NCBI RefSeq assembly: GCF_002834145.1
Contig: NZ_PHNT01000002.1
Span: 124,001-188,000, forward strand
Length of the DNA stretch: 64,000 bases
Direction of reading: 5' to 3'
Source of the DNA: Roseovarius salinarum
GTDB lineage: Bacteria; Pseudomonadota; Alphaproteobacteria; Rhodobacterales; Rhodobacteraceae
The notes beneath the pieces were generated by a model. The model did no database searches, was not told the DNA's origin, and saw only the letters and a program-made list of their open reading frames with translations. Positions 52,192 to 62,047 of this stretch are shown piece by piece; position 1 is the first letter of the stretch, and each line of letters begins with the position of its first letter. The translations under genes and the position numbers were made by a program.

Positions 52192-53567
52192 TGGACGGTA
52201 CGGTTCTTGTCGCCGACGACGATCGCACGATCCGCACGGTGCTGACGCAGGCGCTGACGCGGGCCGGGTGCAGGGTGCACGCGACCTCGTCGCTGACAAC
52301 GCTGATGCGCTGGGTCGGCGAGGGCAAGGGCGACGTGGTGATCTCGGACGTGGTCATGCCCGACGGCAACGGGCTGGAGATGCTGCCCAAGATCGCGCAG
52401 GACCGCCCGGGGCTGCCGGTGATCGTGATCAGCGCACAGAACACGATCATGACCGCGATTCAGGCCGAGGAGGCCGAGGCCTACGATTACCTGCCCAAGC
52501 CGTTCGACCTGCCCGACCTGATGAAACGGACGGCCCGCGCACTGGAGGCCAGCCGGCGCCGGCCCGCACCGCGGGCTGAGCCGCAGGCCGACGACGAACG
52601 CCCCGAGGAGTTGCCGCTGGTCGGGCGCACGCCGGCGATGCAGGGCCTCTACCGGCTGGTGGCGCGGGTGATGAACACCGACCTTTCGGTGCTGATCTGC
52701 GGCGAATCGGGGACCGGCAAGTCGCTGATCGCCCGGGCGATCCACGATTTCTCGGACCGGCGCACGCTGCCCTTCGTCACGGTGGCGCCGGCCGACCTGC
52801 AGGATCTGGAAGGGCCGGCACGCGTGATGGCGCGTGCCAAGGGCGGCACCATCGTGTTCGACGAGGTCACCGACCTCGATTCGGAGGCGCAGGCGCGCGT
52901 TGTGCGCATGATGGACGCGCCGGGCGATCACACACCGCGTTTCATGGCGACCAGCCGGCATGCCCCTGATGCGGTGGCGCGCGACGGCACGCTTCGCGAC
53001 GACCTGTTCTACCGTCTTGGCGGTGCCACGGTCGAGGTGCCCAGCCTGCGCGAGCGCGTCGACGACATCCCGCTGCTGGCCGAGCATTTCCTTGCCCGGG
53101 CCGAGCGCGAGGGCCAGCCGGCGCGCTGGCTGTCGGACGAGGCGGTTGACCTGATGCGCGCCTACAGCTGGCCGGGGAACGTGCGCCAGCTGGAGAATGC
53201 CGTGCGCCGGTTGGGTCTGACGGCCCACGCCGAGCAGATCCGGCGCGGCGAAGTCGAGACGATCCTGGGCGGCCAGCCCGCCGCCGAACCGGTGCTGGGG
53301 CAGGCGGGCGAGGCCGAGAACCTGTCCGCCAGCGTGGCGCGGCACCTGCGCCGCTACTTCGATCTGCACGGCAACATGCTGCCCCCCGCCGGGCTTTACG
53401 GCCGCATCCTGCGCGAGGTGGAGTTGCCGCTGATCGAGATCGCGCTGGATGCCACCGGCGGCAACCAGGCGAAATGCGCGGAGCTTCTCGGCATCAACCG
53501 CAATACCCTGCGCAAGAAGATCAACGATCTGGATATTCGCGTGACTCGCCGTCGGAAATTGATGTAA
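52191..53567 (+). CDS. ntrC: nitrogen regulation response regulator NtrC (lacking the GAFTGA loop)
   Basis: A 458-aa NtrC. The receiver has D53 ([13 protein letters not shown]), the AAA+ domain has Walker A GESGTGKS at 171-178 and Walker B IVFDEV at 221-226, and a C-terminal Fis-type HTH follows ([20 protein letters not shown]). Between the Walker motifs the usual ESELFGHEKGAFTGA segment is missing; the sequence passes from [19 protein letters not shown] straight to Walker B. Rhodobacter capsulatus NtrC, which activates sigma-70-type RNA polymerase, has the same trait. TGATG overlap with ntrB. Confidence 0.96.
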   Translation: MDGTVLVADDDRTIRTVLTQALTRAGCRVHATSSLTTLMRWVGEGKGDVVISDVVMPDGNGLEMLPKIAQDRPGLPVIVISAQNTIMTAIQAEEAEAYDYLPKPFDLPDLMKRTARALEASRRRPAPRAEPQADDERPEELPLVGRTPAMQGLYRLVARVMNTDLSVLICGESGTGKSLIARAIHDFSDRRTLPFVTVAPADLQDLEGPARVMARAKGGTIVFDEVTDLDSEAQARVVRMMDAPGDHTPRFMATSRHAPDAVARDGTLRDDLFYRLGGATVEVPSLRERVDDIPLLAEHFLARAEREGQPARWLSDEAVDLMRAYSWPGNVRQLENAVRRLGLTAHAEQIRRGEVETILGGQPAAEPVLGQAGEAENLSASVARHLRRYFDLHGNMLPPAGLYGRILREVELPLIEIALDATGGNQAKCAELLGINRNTLRKKINDLDIRVTRRRKLM

Positions 53568-53666
53568 AAGCGCAACAGACCTGTGGCCGAAATGGGGCAC
53601 CCCCTGTCTCGGCTACGGGATTCGGCAGCTCACCGGCATTTCCGCGCAGGGGGACGAGGGCGCGAC

Positions 53667-55910
53667 GTGGCAAGCGGAACACTCACTTTCTGGGAGCGGC
53701 TGAGCCGCCTGCGCCGCCGGCGGCGCGTGCAGAACGTGGCGACGCTCGGGCTGGTGGTCCTGGGGCCGCTGCTGGCGCTGGCCACCTTCCTTGCGATGGG
53801 GCCGCTCGACCAGGGCGCGACCGGTCAGTGGCTGCGCCTGGTGCTTCTGGCGGACCTCGTCTACATCATCATTGTCGCCGCGCTGGTGCTACAGCGGGTG
53901 GCACGCATGGTGGCCGCGCGGCGCAAGCGGTCGGCCGGCTCGCGCCTGCACCTGCGGCTGACGTGGGTCTTTGCCGTCATGGCGCTGCTGCCCACGGTGG
54001 CGGTGGCCGTGTTCGCCACGCTGTCGGTGAACATGGGGCTGGAGGCATGGTTCTCCGACCGGGTGGGGCGCGTCGTGGACAATTCTGTCGCGGCCGCCAA
54101 GGCCTACGAGGATGAGCACCGGCAGGACCTGATCGCCGATGCGCGGGTCGTCGCCTCCGTCATCGACGCGACCAAGAAGGCCGCCGTCTTTCTCGATGAC
54201 GGCGACATCCGCAAGGTGCTGTCGGACGCGCAGCACGAGATCCAGCGCGGCCTGAAGGAGGCCTTCGTGATCGACGGCACCGGCGAGATCCGCGCGCGCG
54301 GCGAACGCTCCTACCTGTTCGACTACGAGGAACCCTCGCAGGCGCGGATCCAGACCGCGCTGGAGGAGGGCGTGCAGGTGATCCGCGACTGGGACAACAA
54401 CGAGTTCCGCGCCCTGCTGCCGCTCAAGGAGATTCCCGACCGCCTGCTTTACGTCAGCCGCAACGTGGACGGCGACATCCTGAAGCTGCTGGACGAGACG
54501 CAGGAAACCGCACGGTTCTACAAGCAACGCGAAAGCGAGCGGGGCCGCGTGCTGTTCGAGTTCGGGCTGCTCTACGTCGGTTTCGCGGTGATCCTGATCC
54601 TGGCGGCCATCTGGCTGGGGCTGTGGTTCGCCGAGCGGCTGTCGCGCCCGGTGGGCCGGTTGACCAGCGCGGCGCAGCGCGTGGGCGAGGGCGACCTTTC
54701 GGTGCAGGTGCGCGAGGAACAGGGTGACGACGAGATCGCCATGCTGGGCACCTATTTCAACCAGATGACCCGGCAGCTCAAGGCGCAGCGCGACACGCTT
54801 CTGGCCAGCACGCAGCAGATCGAGCGCCGCCGCCGCCTGTTCGATTCGGTGCTGACCTCGGTGTCGTCCGGGGTGGTGGGCCTCGACCCGGAGGGGCGTG
54901 TGACCTTCGTCAACCGTGCCGCGGAACGCCTGCTGGACTGGCAGGAAGAGCAGCAGTCGCTGCACCTGTCGGTGGCCGTGCCCGAGTTCAGCGCGCTGTT
55001 CGACCGTCTGCGTGCCAGCGCGTCGGGTTTCGTGCAGGAGGAAATCAAGGTCAGCCGTGGCGGGCAGGTGGAGAACCTGCTGGTGCGCATGTCCACCCGC
55101 CGCGGCGAGGACGGCAAGCGCGAAGGTTACGTCGTGGCCTTCGACGACGTCACCGAACTGGTCACTGCGCAGCGCATGGCGGCCTGGGGCGACGTGGCGC
55201 GCCGGATCGCCCACGAGATCAAGAACCCGCTCACGCCGATCCAGCTGTCGGCGGAGCGCATCAAGCGCAAGTTCGGCCGCCACCTCGACGAGGCGCAGGC
55301 CGCCGACCTCGAGGAACTGACCGACGTGGTCGTGCGACAGACCAACGACCTGCGCCGCATCGTCGACGAGTTCTCGCGTTTCGCGCGGATGCCCGAGCCC
55401 GAGAAGGAAAAGGAAAGCCTGTCGCGGTTGTTGCGCGAGGCGGCCACGCTGCAGGAGACGGGCCGGCCCGACGTGCGTTTCCGCGCCGAGTACTGCGATG
55501 AGGAGCTTTGGTCGGACCTGGACGCCACCATGATCAGCCAGGCGCTGACGAACCTTATCAAGAATGCCGGGGAAGCCATTGATTCCCTTAAGGAAAAAGG
55601 TGCACCCGAAGGGTTCGAGCCGGAAATCCGCATCACCAGCGAAGTGCGCGACGGCGAGGCCGAGATCCGCATCATGGACAACGGCATCGGCCTGCCGCAG
55701 GACCGCGCGCGGCTGTTCGAACCCTACGTCACCTCGCGCGAGAAGGGCACGGGGCTTGGCCTGCCCATCGTGAAGAAGATCATCGAGGAGCATGGCGGCA
55801 GCCTTGCGCTGGAGGACGCGCCGCCCTTCGCCGAGGGCGCCCACCGCGGGGCGATGGCGGTGTTGCGGCTGCCGCTGGCATCGGAAATCGGGGACAGAAA
55901 GGCCGTGTGA
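53667..55910 (+). CDS. ntrY: sensor histidine kinase NtrY
   Basis: A 747-aa membrane kinase from GTG 53667, which has GAGGG 6 nt upstream. An in-frame GTG 53583 would add 28 residues with no membrane-protein character. Several N-terminal helices (~20-125) flank a periplasmic sensing region. A further helix (~300-325) leads to HAMP (RLSRPVGRLTSAAQRVGEGD), PAS, HisKA with H516 ([20 protein letters not shown]) and HATPase (EKGTGLGLPIVKK). It pairs with NtrX, linked in alphaproteobacteria to nitrogen, redox and envelope control. Confidence 0.95.
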   Translation: MASGTLTFWERLSRLRRRRRVQNVATLGLVVLGPLLALATFLAMGPLDQGATGQWLRLVLLADLVYIIIVAALVLQRVARMVAARRKRSAGSRLHLRLTWVFAVMALLPTVAVAVFATLSVNMGLEAWFSDRVGRVVDNSVAAAKAYEDEHRQDLIADARVVASVIDATKKAAVFLDDGDIRKVLSDAQHEIQRGLKEAFVIDGTGEIRARGERSYLFDYEEPSQARIQTALEEGVQVIRDWDNNEFRALLPLKEIPDRLLYVSRNVDGDILKLLDETQETARFYKQRESERGRVLFEFGLLYVGFAVILILAAIWLGLWFAERLSRPVGRLTSAAQRVGEGDLSVQVREEQGDDEIAMLGTYFNQMTRQLKAQRDTLLASTQQIERRRRLFDSVLTSVSSGVVGLDPEGRVTFVNRAAERLLDWQEEQQSLHLSVAVPEFSALFDRLRASASGFVQEEIKVSRGGQVENLLVRMSTRRGEDGKREGYVVAFDDVTELVTAQRMAAWGDVARRIAHEIKNPLTPIQLSAERIKRKFGRHLDEAQAADLEELTDVVVRQTNDLRRIVDEFSRFARMPEPEKEKESLSRLLREAATLQETGRPDVRFRAEYCDEELWSDLDATMISQALTNLIKNAGEAIDSLKEKGAPEGFEPEIRITSEVRDGEAEIRIMDNGIGLPQDRARLFEPYVTSREKGTGLGLPIVKKIIEEHGGSLALEDAPPFAEGAHRGAMAVLRLPLASEIGDRKAV

Positions 55911-55917
55911 GGGCATG

Positions 55918-57336
55918 ATGAGCGACATTCTGATCGTCGACGACGAACGCGACATCCGCGAACTGATCGCGGATATCCTTCAGGACGAAGGGTTCGGCAC
56001 GCGTCTGGCCGGCAACTCCGATGACTGCATGCGCGAAATCCGCGATGCGCCGCCGGCCCTGCTGGTCCTCGACATCTGGCTCAAGGACAGCCGCATGGAC
56101 GGCATCGACATCCTCAAGACGGTCAAGCGGGATTACCCGGACGTTCCCGTCGTCATCATCTCGGGGCATGGCAACATCGAGATCGCCGTGGCGGCGATCA
56201 AGCAGGGTGCCTACGACTTCATCGAAAAACCCTTCAACATCGACCAGTTGCTGGTCGTGATCCGGCGCGCGATGGAAACCAGCCGCCTGCGCCGCGAGAA
56301 CCAGGCGCTCAAGCGGCGCGGCACCAGCCCCTCGCAGATGCTGGGCGACTCCACCGCCTTCCGCACGCTGCTGGGGCAGCTCGACAAGGTGACCCGCTCG
56401 AACGGCCGGGTGATGCTGTCGGGGCCGGCCGGGTCCGGAAAGGAGCTGGCCGCGCGCTACATCCACGCGAACTCGGCGCGTGCCGAGGGGCCGTTCGTCA
56501 CCGTGGGGTGTGCCTCGATCGAGCCCGACCGGATGGAGGAGGTCCTGTTCGGGCGCGAAAGCGAGGAGCGCGGCGTCGAGCCGGGCCTTCTCGAAGAGGC
56601 CAACGGCGGCGTCATCTATTTCGACGAGGTGGCCGACATGCCGCCGGGCACGCAATCCAAGATCCTGCGGGTGCTCGTCGACCAGACGTTCCTGCGCGTG
56701 GGCGGCTCCGAGAAGGTCGCGGTGGATTTGCGCGTGATCTCGTCCACGAACCGCGATCTCGAGGCCGAGATCGCCGCCGAGCGGTTCCGGCGCGAGTTGT
56801 ATCACCGGCTCAACGTGGTGCCCATCACGGTGCCGTCGCTGGAAGAGCGGCGCGAGGACATTCCCCTGCTGGCCGCCCATTTCATCGAGGAGTTCCACCG
56901 GACCCAGGGGCTGCCGCAGCGCGCCCTGAGCGAGGAAGCCGGGGCGCTGCTGCAGACGATGCACTGGCCGGGCAACGTGCGCCAGCTGCGCAACGTGATC
57001 GAGCGCGTCCTGATCCTGGGCGACGGATCGGGCGAGATCGAGGGGCGCGAGCTGCCCGGCGAGGCCGAGACACCGGCCGACGACGGTCGCGTCGTCCTGT
57101 CGGGGGCGGTCACGACCATGCCCCTGCGCGAGGCGCGCGAGGCCTTCGAACGCGAATACCTGCTGGCCCAGATCAACCGGTTCGGCGGCAACATCAGCCG
57201 CACGGCGCATTTCGTCGGCATGGAACGCAGCGCCCTGCACCGGAAGCTGAAGTCGCTGGGCGTTGTCACGACCGGCAAGGCCGGTGGCCGTTTCGCCGAG
57301 GTCGAGACTGCCGACGATGACAAGGCCGCCGGGTAA
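55918..57336 (+). CDS. ntrX: response regulator NtrX
   Basis: A 472-aa regulator from ATG 55918 (ATG 55915 directly before is possible). The receiver has D52 (LLVLDIWLKDSRMDG), the AAA+ domain has Walker A GPAGSGKE at 169-176 and Walker B VIYFDEVADM, and a C-terminal Fis-type HTH follows (GGNISRTAHFVGMERSALHR). The GAFTGA sequence is not present: EEVLFGRESEERGVEPGLLE takes its place. Sigma-54 activation is therefore doubtful. It begins 7 bp after the ntrY stop. Confidence 0.95.
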   Translation: MSDILIVDDERDIRELIADILQDEGFGTRLAGNSDDCMREIRDAPPALLVLDIWLKDSRMDGIDILKTVKRDYPDVPVVIISGHGNIEIAVAAIKQGAYDFIEKPFNIDQLLVVIRRAMETSRLRRENQALKRRGTSPSQMLGDSTAFRTLLGQLDKVTRSNGRVMLSGPAGSGKELAARYIHANSARAEGPFVTVGCASIEPDRMEEVLFGRESEERGVEPGLLEEANGGVIYFDEVADMPPGTQSKILRVLVDQTFLRVGGSEKVAVDLRVISSTNRDLEAEIAAERFRRELYHRLNVVPITVPSLEERREDIPLLAAHFIEEFHRTQGLPQRALSEEAGALLQTMHWPGNVRQLRNVIERVLILGDGSGEIEGRELPGEAETPADDGRVVLSGAVTTMPLREAREAFEREYLLAQINRFGGNISRTAHFVGMERSALHRKLKSLGVVTTGKAGGRFAEVETADDDKAAG

Positions 57337-57472
57337 GTCGTTGCCAAATAAAGGTAAAGTGGATCGGTGGGTCTTGCGGCCCAAGGGTTTGCCGCGCCCG
57401 CCGGGACAAAGCAATTGACCGCTTACCCCCCGTCTGTCATTCAACACCGTCAGTGAACACGGGGCGAGGGCC

Positions 57473-58849
57473 ATGAAGGTCATCATCTGCGGGGCGGGCC
57501 AGGTGGGCTGGCAGATTGCGCGCCACCTGTCGGGCGAGCGCAACGACGTCACGGTGGTGGACAACAACGCCGATCTCGTGCGCCGCGCAACCGATACGCT
57601 GGATGTCCAGGGCATCGCCGGGTTCGCCAGCTATCCCGATATCCTGGAACGCGCGGGCGCCCGCGATGCCGACATGATCATCGCCGCGACCTATTCGGAC
57701 GAGGTCAACATGGTCACCTGCCAGGTGGCCCATTCGGTCTTCGCGATCTCGCGCAAGGTCGCCCGCCTGCGCAGCCAGTCCTACCTGGATGCTATCTATT
57801 CCGATCTCTACCGGCGCGATCACATGCCCATCGACGTGGTGATCAGCCCCGAGCGCGAGGTGGCCGAGGCCGCGCTGCAGCGGCTGGCCGCGCCCGCCAC
57901 CTTCGACACCGAGAAGTTCCTGGGCGGAAAGGCGCAGCTTCTGGGGCTGCGGCTCGCCGAGGACTGCCCGGTGGTGCACACGCCGCTGCGCCAGCTCAGC
58001 GACCTGTTCTCGACGCTGCGCGCCGTCGTGCTGGGCGTGCGGCGCGAGGGGCGCCTGTTCGCGCCGGAGGCCGGTGACCAGCTTTTTCCGGGTGACGATT
58101 GTTATGTCTTCGTGCCCAACGAGGACATCGATCGAACGCTCGAGGTTTTCGGCAAGCGCGCACACAAGCAGGAGCGGGTCGTGATCCTCGGGGGCGGCAA
58201 CGTGGGCCTGTCGGTGGCGCGCGCCATGGAGACGCGCGCGGACCGGATCCGCGCCAAGGTGATCGAGCGCAACCGTGCCAATGCCGAGCGCGCGGCCGAC
58301 GCGCTGGAGCGCACGATCGTGCTCAACGGCGACGCGCTGGACGCAACGCTGCTGGCGGAGGCGGGGATTTCGCGGGCCGACGCCGTCCTGGCGGTCACCG
58401 ACGACGACAAGACGAACATGCTGGCCGCGGTGCGCGCCAAGGCCGAGGGCTGCCCCTTCGCGATCGCGCTTGTGAACGACCCCACGCTGGTGCCCCTGAT
58501 GGGGCCGATGGGGATTGATGCCTATATCAACCCGCGCGCCACCACCGTCAGCTCGATCCTGCGCCACATCCGGCACGGGCGGGTGCGCGGCGTCTATTCG
58601 ATCGGCGACGCGGAGGCCGAGGTGATCGAGGCCGAGGTCATGTCGACCTCGGTCATCGCGGGCAGCCGCATCCGCGACATCGATTTCCCCGAGGGCGTGC
58701 TTGTCGGTGCGGTGAAGAAGGGCGACCGCATCGTCAAGCCCTCGGGCAGCCTGCGCATCGAGGAGGGCGACGTGGCGGTCATCTTCGCGCTGGCCACCGA
58801 CGTGGGCCGCGTGGAGCAGCTGCTCCAGGTCTCGATCGACTATTTCTGA
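57473..58849 (+). CDS. trkA: Trk system potassium uptake regulator TrkA
   Basis: A 458-aa peripheral membrane protein with two RCK units. The NAD-binding motifs are VIICGAGQVGWQIARHL at the start and VVILGGGNVGLSVARAM at ~236, each followed by a TrkA-C domain. It gates the TrkH channel encoded 15 bp downstream. The 136-bp gap after ntrX contains TTGACC at 57415-57420, a possible -35 without a good -10. This trkAH location after ntrYX is conserved in alphaproteobacteria. Confidence 0.97.
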   Translation: MKVIICGAGQVGWQIARHLSGERNDVTVVDNNADLVRRATDTLDVQGIAGFASYPDILERAGARDADMIIAATYSDEVNMVTCQVAHSVFAISRKVARLRSQSYLDAIYSDLYRRDHMPIDVVISPEREVAEAALQRLAAPATFDTEKFLGGKAQLLGLRLAEDCPVVHTPLRQLSDLFSTLRAVVLGVRREGRLFAPEAGDQLFPGDDCYVFVPNEDIDRTLEVFGKRAHKQERVVILGGGNVGLSVARAMETRADRIRAKVIERNRANAERAADALERTIVLNGDALDATLLAEAGISRADAVLAVTDDDKTNMLAAVRAKAEGCPFAIALVNDPTLVPLMGPMGIDAYINPRATTVSSILRHIRHGRVRGVYSIGDAEAEVIEAEVMSTSVIAGSRIRDIDFPEGVLVGAVKKGDRIVKPSGSLRIEEGDVAVIFALATDVGRVEQLLQVSIDYF

Positions 58850-58864
58850 CGCGGGCGGGACACG

Positions 58865-60385
58865 ATGACGGGCCGGCTGCTGCGCTATCCGCTGATTCTC
58901 AACCTGGCCGGCGTGGCCGCGCTGGCGATGTTCCTGCCGTGCATCCATGCGCTGGCCCGTGAGGACCACCATGTCGCGCGCAGCTTCGGGTATTCGGGGC
59001 TTCTCGGGATCGCCGCGATCGCCATGATCGCCGTGGCCATGTCCGGGCGCCGCCGCCGTGTGGAAAGCGACCTGAACAACCTGCTGTCGCTGTTCCTGGC
59101 ACTGTCGGCGCTGCCGCTTTTCCTGGCCGTGCCGTTCCACGAGGCACTTGGCACCACGCGCTTTCTCAACGCCTATTTCGAAATGGTCTCGGCGCTGACA
59201 ACGACGGGCGCGACCCTGTTCGACACCCCCGGGCGACTGACCGAAACCCTTCACCTGTGGCGCGGCCTGGTCGGCTGGCTGGGGGGGTTGCTGATCTGGA
59301 TCGCGGCCTCGGCGGTGCTGGCGCCGCTGAACCTTGGCGGGTTCGAGGTGACGGCCACCGCCGAGCCGGGGCAGGGCGACACCCGGCTGGACCGTTTCGA
59401 ACGCGCCAACGCGTCGAAACGGATCGAACAGATCACGGCCACGCTGGCCCCTGTTTATGCAGGCTTGACGCTGCTGTTGTGGATCCTGCTCGTGGTCGGC
59501 GGGGAACGGTCATTCGTGGCGTTCATTCACGCGATGTCGACCATGGCCACCAGCGGGATCTCGCCCGTGGGCGGGCTGTCCGGTGGCAGCGGGGGGTTCG
59601 GCGCGGAGCTTGCGATCTTCGTTTTCCTGCTGTTCGCGCTGTCGCGGCTGACGTTCTCGTCGGATACGCTGACCAGCGCGCGGCCGGGTTTCTACAACGA
59701 CCCGGAATTCCGGCTAGGCGTGATGCTGGTCGTGGGCGTGCCGCTGCTGTTGTTCGCGCGCCACTGGATCGCGGCCTATGACGTCGACTCGGTCGAGAAC
59801 CTGGAGACGGCCGCCCGTGCGCTCTGGGGCGGGGCGTTCACGGTGTTGTCGTTCCTGTCCACGACCGGTTTCGAAAGCGCAGACTGGACGGCGGCGCGCG
59901 ACTGGTCGGGCCTGGGCACGCCGGGGCTGATCCTGCTGGGCCTGTCGCTGGTGGGCGGCGGCGTGGCCACGACGGCGGGGGGCGTGAAGCTCTTGCGGGT
60001 CTATGCGCTCTATCTCAACGGCCGGCGCGAGATGGAGCGGCTGGTCCACCCTTCCTCGGTCAGCCGGGCCGGGCCGCGATCACGGCGCATCCGCCGCCAG
60101 GGTGCCTTCATCGCCTGGATCTTCTTCATGCTGTTCGCGCTGTCGCTGGCGCTTGTGACGGTGGTGATGGCGGCGCTCGGGCAGGGGTTCCAGGAGGCGA
60201 TCGTGCTCGCCATCTCGGCGCTGTCGACGACCGGGCCGCTGACCGTGGTGGTCGGCGAAGACCCGTTGCGGCTGGCCGACATCGGCGCGGCGGCCAAGCT
60301 GGTCTATTGCGCGGCCATGATCGTGGGCCGGCTGGAAACCCTGGCCATCATCGCGCTGCTCAACCCCGCGCTGTGGCGCGATTGA
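58865..60385 (+). CDS. trkH: Trk system potassium transporter TrkH
   Basis: A 506-aa polytopic channel protein of the TrkH/KtrB superfamily. Pore-loop segments with the selectivity Gly are seen at MVSALTTTGATLFDTPG, STMATSGISPVGG, VLSFLSTTGFESADW and ISALSTTGPLTVV, giving the four expected M1-P-M2 repeats. It moves K+ into the cell in complex with TrkA. Confidence 0.97.
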   Translation: MTGRLLRYPLILNLAGVAALAMFLPCIHALAREDHHVARSFGYSGLLGIAAIAMIAVAMSGRRRRVESDLNNLLSLFLALSALPLFLAVPFHEALGTTRFLNAYFEMVSALTTTGATLFDTPGRLTETLHLWRGLVGWLGGLLIWIAASAVLAPLNLGGFEVTATAEPGQGDTRLDRFERANASKRIEQITATLAPVYAGLTLLLWILLVVGGERSFVAFIHAMSTMATSGISPVGGLSGGSGGFGAELAIFVFLLFALSRLTFSSDTLTSARPGFYNDPEFRLGVMLVVGVPLLLFARHWIAAYDVDSVENLETAARALWGGAFTVLSFLSTTGFESADWTAARDWSGLGTPGLILLGLSLVGGGVATTAGGVKLLRVYALYLNGRREMERLVHPSSVSRAGPRSRRIRRQGAFIAWIFFMLFALSLALVTVVMAALGQGFQEAIVLAISALSTTGPLTVVVGEDPLRLADIGAAAKLVYCAAMIVGRLETLAIIALLNPALWRD

Positions 60386-60428
60386 GACGGCGCCGGTGAA
60401 GCGTGCGGCAACGGGTTGATTTTTGGTC

Positions 60429-60457
60429 TGGAAACTCGTGCAAGGGCACGACATACT
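60429..60457 (+). promoter_or_regulatory. possible hfq promoter
   Basis: TGGAAA (60429-60434), a 17-bp spacer and CATACT (60452-60457), each 4 of 6 to the sigma-70 consensus, lie 65 bp before hfq in the 137-bp trkH-hfq gap. Confidence 0.35.
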
Positions 60458-60522
60458 GGTGCGGCACGGGCGCGATGCCGCCGCGGCGCGGCACAAGCAA
60501 AAAACAAGGCAGACGATTACCC

Positions 60523-60765
60523 ATGGCTTCCGACCGACAGAACCTCCAGGACGCGTTCCTCAACCAGGTCCGCAAGACAAAAACGCCGGTCACCGTGTTC
60601 CTGATCAACGGGGTCAAGCTGCAGGGCGTGATCACCTGGTTCGACAACTTCTGTATCCTGCTGCGCCGTGACGGGCAGTCGCAGCTCGTCTACAAGCACG
60701 CGATCTCGACCATCATGCCGTCTCAGCCCATCAGCCTCTACGAGGGCGACGACGGGTCGTCTTGA
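60523..60765 (+). CDS. hfq: RNA chaperone Hfq
   Basis: An 80-aa Sm-like protein that pairs small RNAs with mRNAs. Sm1 is [19 protein letters not shown] and Sm2 is [14 protein letters not shown] (the YKHA motif). It has only a short C-terminal tail, as in alphaproteobacteria. ATG 60523 gives the expected [18 protein letters not shown] start; no strong ribosome-binding site is near. Its stop overlaps the TTG start of hflX. Confidence 0.98.
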   Translation: MASDRQNLQDAFLNQVRKTKTPVTVFLINGVKLQGVITWFDNFCILLRRDGQSQLVYKHAISTIMPSQPISLYEGDDGSS

Positions 60766-62039
60766 CCGATACCGCGCCGCAGGCGACCCGCGCCTGGGTG
60801 CTGCACCCGGACATCCCGGAGCGGCGCGCCGGACGCGACCCGGCCTACGCGCTGGAGGAGGCGGTGGCACTTGCGCGGGCGCTGCCCGGGCTGGACGTCG
60901 CCGGCTCCGAGATCGTGCGCCTGAATCACCCCAATCCCGGCACGCTGTTCGGACGCGGCAAGATCGAGGAGCTGCGCGCGCTCATCGAGGCCGAGGATAT
61001 CGGGCTGGTCCTGATCGACGGGCCGCTCAGCCCGGTTCAACAGCGCAACATCGAGCGCGCGTGGAACGTCAAGGTCCTCGACCGGACGGGGCTGATCCTT
61101 GAAATCTTCAGCGACCGCGCGGCCACGCGCGAGGGCGTGCTGCAGGTGGAGATGGCCGCGCTCAGCTACCAGCGCACGCGGTTGGTGCGCGCGTGGACGC
61201 ACCTTGAACGCCAGCGCGGCGGGCTGGGCTTCGTCGGCGGCCCCGGCGAAACGCAGATCGAGGCCGACCGCCGTGCCATCGACGACCAGATCGTGCGGCT
61301 GCGCCGCCAGCTCGACAAGGTGGTGCGCACCCGTCAGCTGCACCGCAAGGCGCGCGCCAAGGTGCCGTTTCCGATCGTCGCGCTGGTGGGGTACACCAAC
61401 GCGGGCAAGTCCACGCTGTTCAACCGGTTGACCGGCGCGCAGGTGATGCAAAAGGACATGCTGTTCGCCACGCTCGACCCGACGATGCGGCGGATCGAAC
61501 TGCCCGGCGGCGGGCCTGAGGTGATCCTGTCGGACACCGTGGGCTTCATCAGCGATCTGCCGACCGAGCTGGTCGCGGCCTTTCGCGCCACACTGGAGGA
61601 GGTGCTTGAGGCCGACCTGATCGTGCATGTGCGCGACATCTCCCACCCCGAGACCGAGGCGCAGGACGAGGACGTGCATGCCATCCTCGACAGCCTCGGC
61701 GTCAGGGAATCGACGCCGCGGATCGAGGTGTGGAACAAGATCGATCAGCTCGATGCGGACCGCCGCCAGGCCGCGCTGACGAAGGCCGCCCGCACTGACG
61801 ATGTACTCGCGCTGTCGGCCGCAACGGGCGATGGGATCGACGCGCTGGTGGCGGCGATCGACGCGAAGCTCGCAAGGGACACGCATGTGACCGAGGTCCA
61901 CCTGGGTTTCGACGAGGGCCGCCGCCGCGCCTGGCTGTTCGACCAGGGCGTGGTCGAGGACGAGCGCCAGACGCAGGACGGGTTCGCTCTCACGGTGCGG
62001 TGGTCGGACAAGCAGGCGGCGCAGTTCGAGACGATCTGA
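60762..62039 (+). CDS. hflX: ribosome-splitting GTPase HflX
   Basis: A 425-aa GTPase. The N-terminal nucleotide-binding domain ([35 protein letters not shown]) is followed by the G domain with P-loop [16 protein letters not shown]3 [11 protein letters not shown] and G4 VWNKIDQ. It rescues or recycles stalled ribosomes. It starts at TTG 60762 inside the hfq stop codon (TTGA); no upstream ATG in frame precedes the family N-terminus, so translational coupling to hfq is likely. Confidence 0.96.
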   Translation: MTDTAPQATRAWVLHPDIPERRAGRDPAYALEEAVALARALPGLDVAGSEIVRLNHPNPGTLFGRGKIEELRALIEAEDIGLVLIDGPLSPVQQRNIERAWNVKVLDRTGLILEIFSDRAATREGVLQVEMAALSYQRTRLVRAWTHLERQRGGLGFVGGPGETQIEADRRAIDDQIVRLRRQLDKVVRTRQLHRKARAKVPFPIVALVGYTNAGKSTLFNRLTGAQVMQKDMLFATLDPTMRRIELPGGGPEVILSDTVGFISDLPTELVAAFRATLEEVLEADLIVHVRDISHPETEAQDEDVHAILDSLGVRESTPRIEVWNKIDQLDADRRQAALTKAARTDDVLALSAATGDGIDALVAAIDAKLARDTHVTEVHLGFDEGRRRAWLFDQGVVEDERQTQDGFALTVRWSDKQAAQFETI

Positions 62040-62047
62040 CCGCGCCG

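Noticed and set aside
53583-53666. 28-codon upstream extension of ntrY
   Set aside because: The added residues look non-coding and lack a ribosome-binding site, whereas GTG 53667 has GAGGG at good spacing.
57415-57443. TTGACC with a weak CATTCA as a trkA promoter
   Set aside because: The -10 is too poor to call; the hexamer is mentioned only in the trkA entry.
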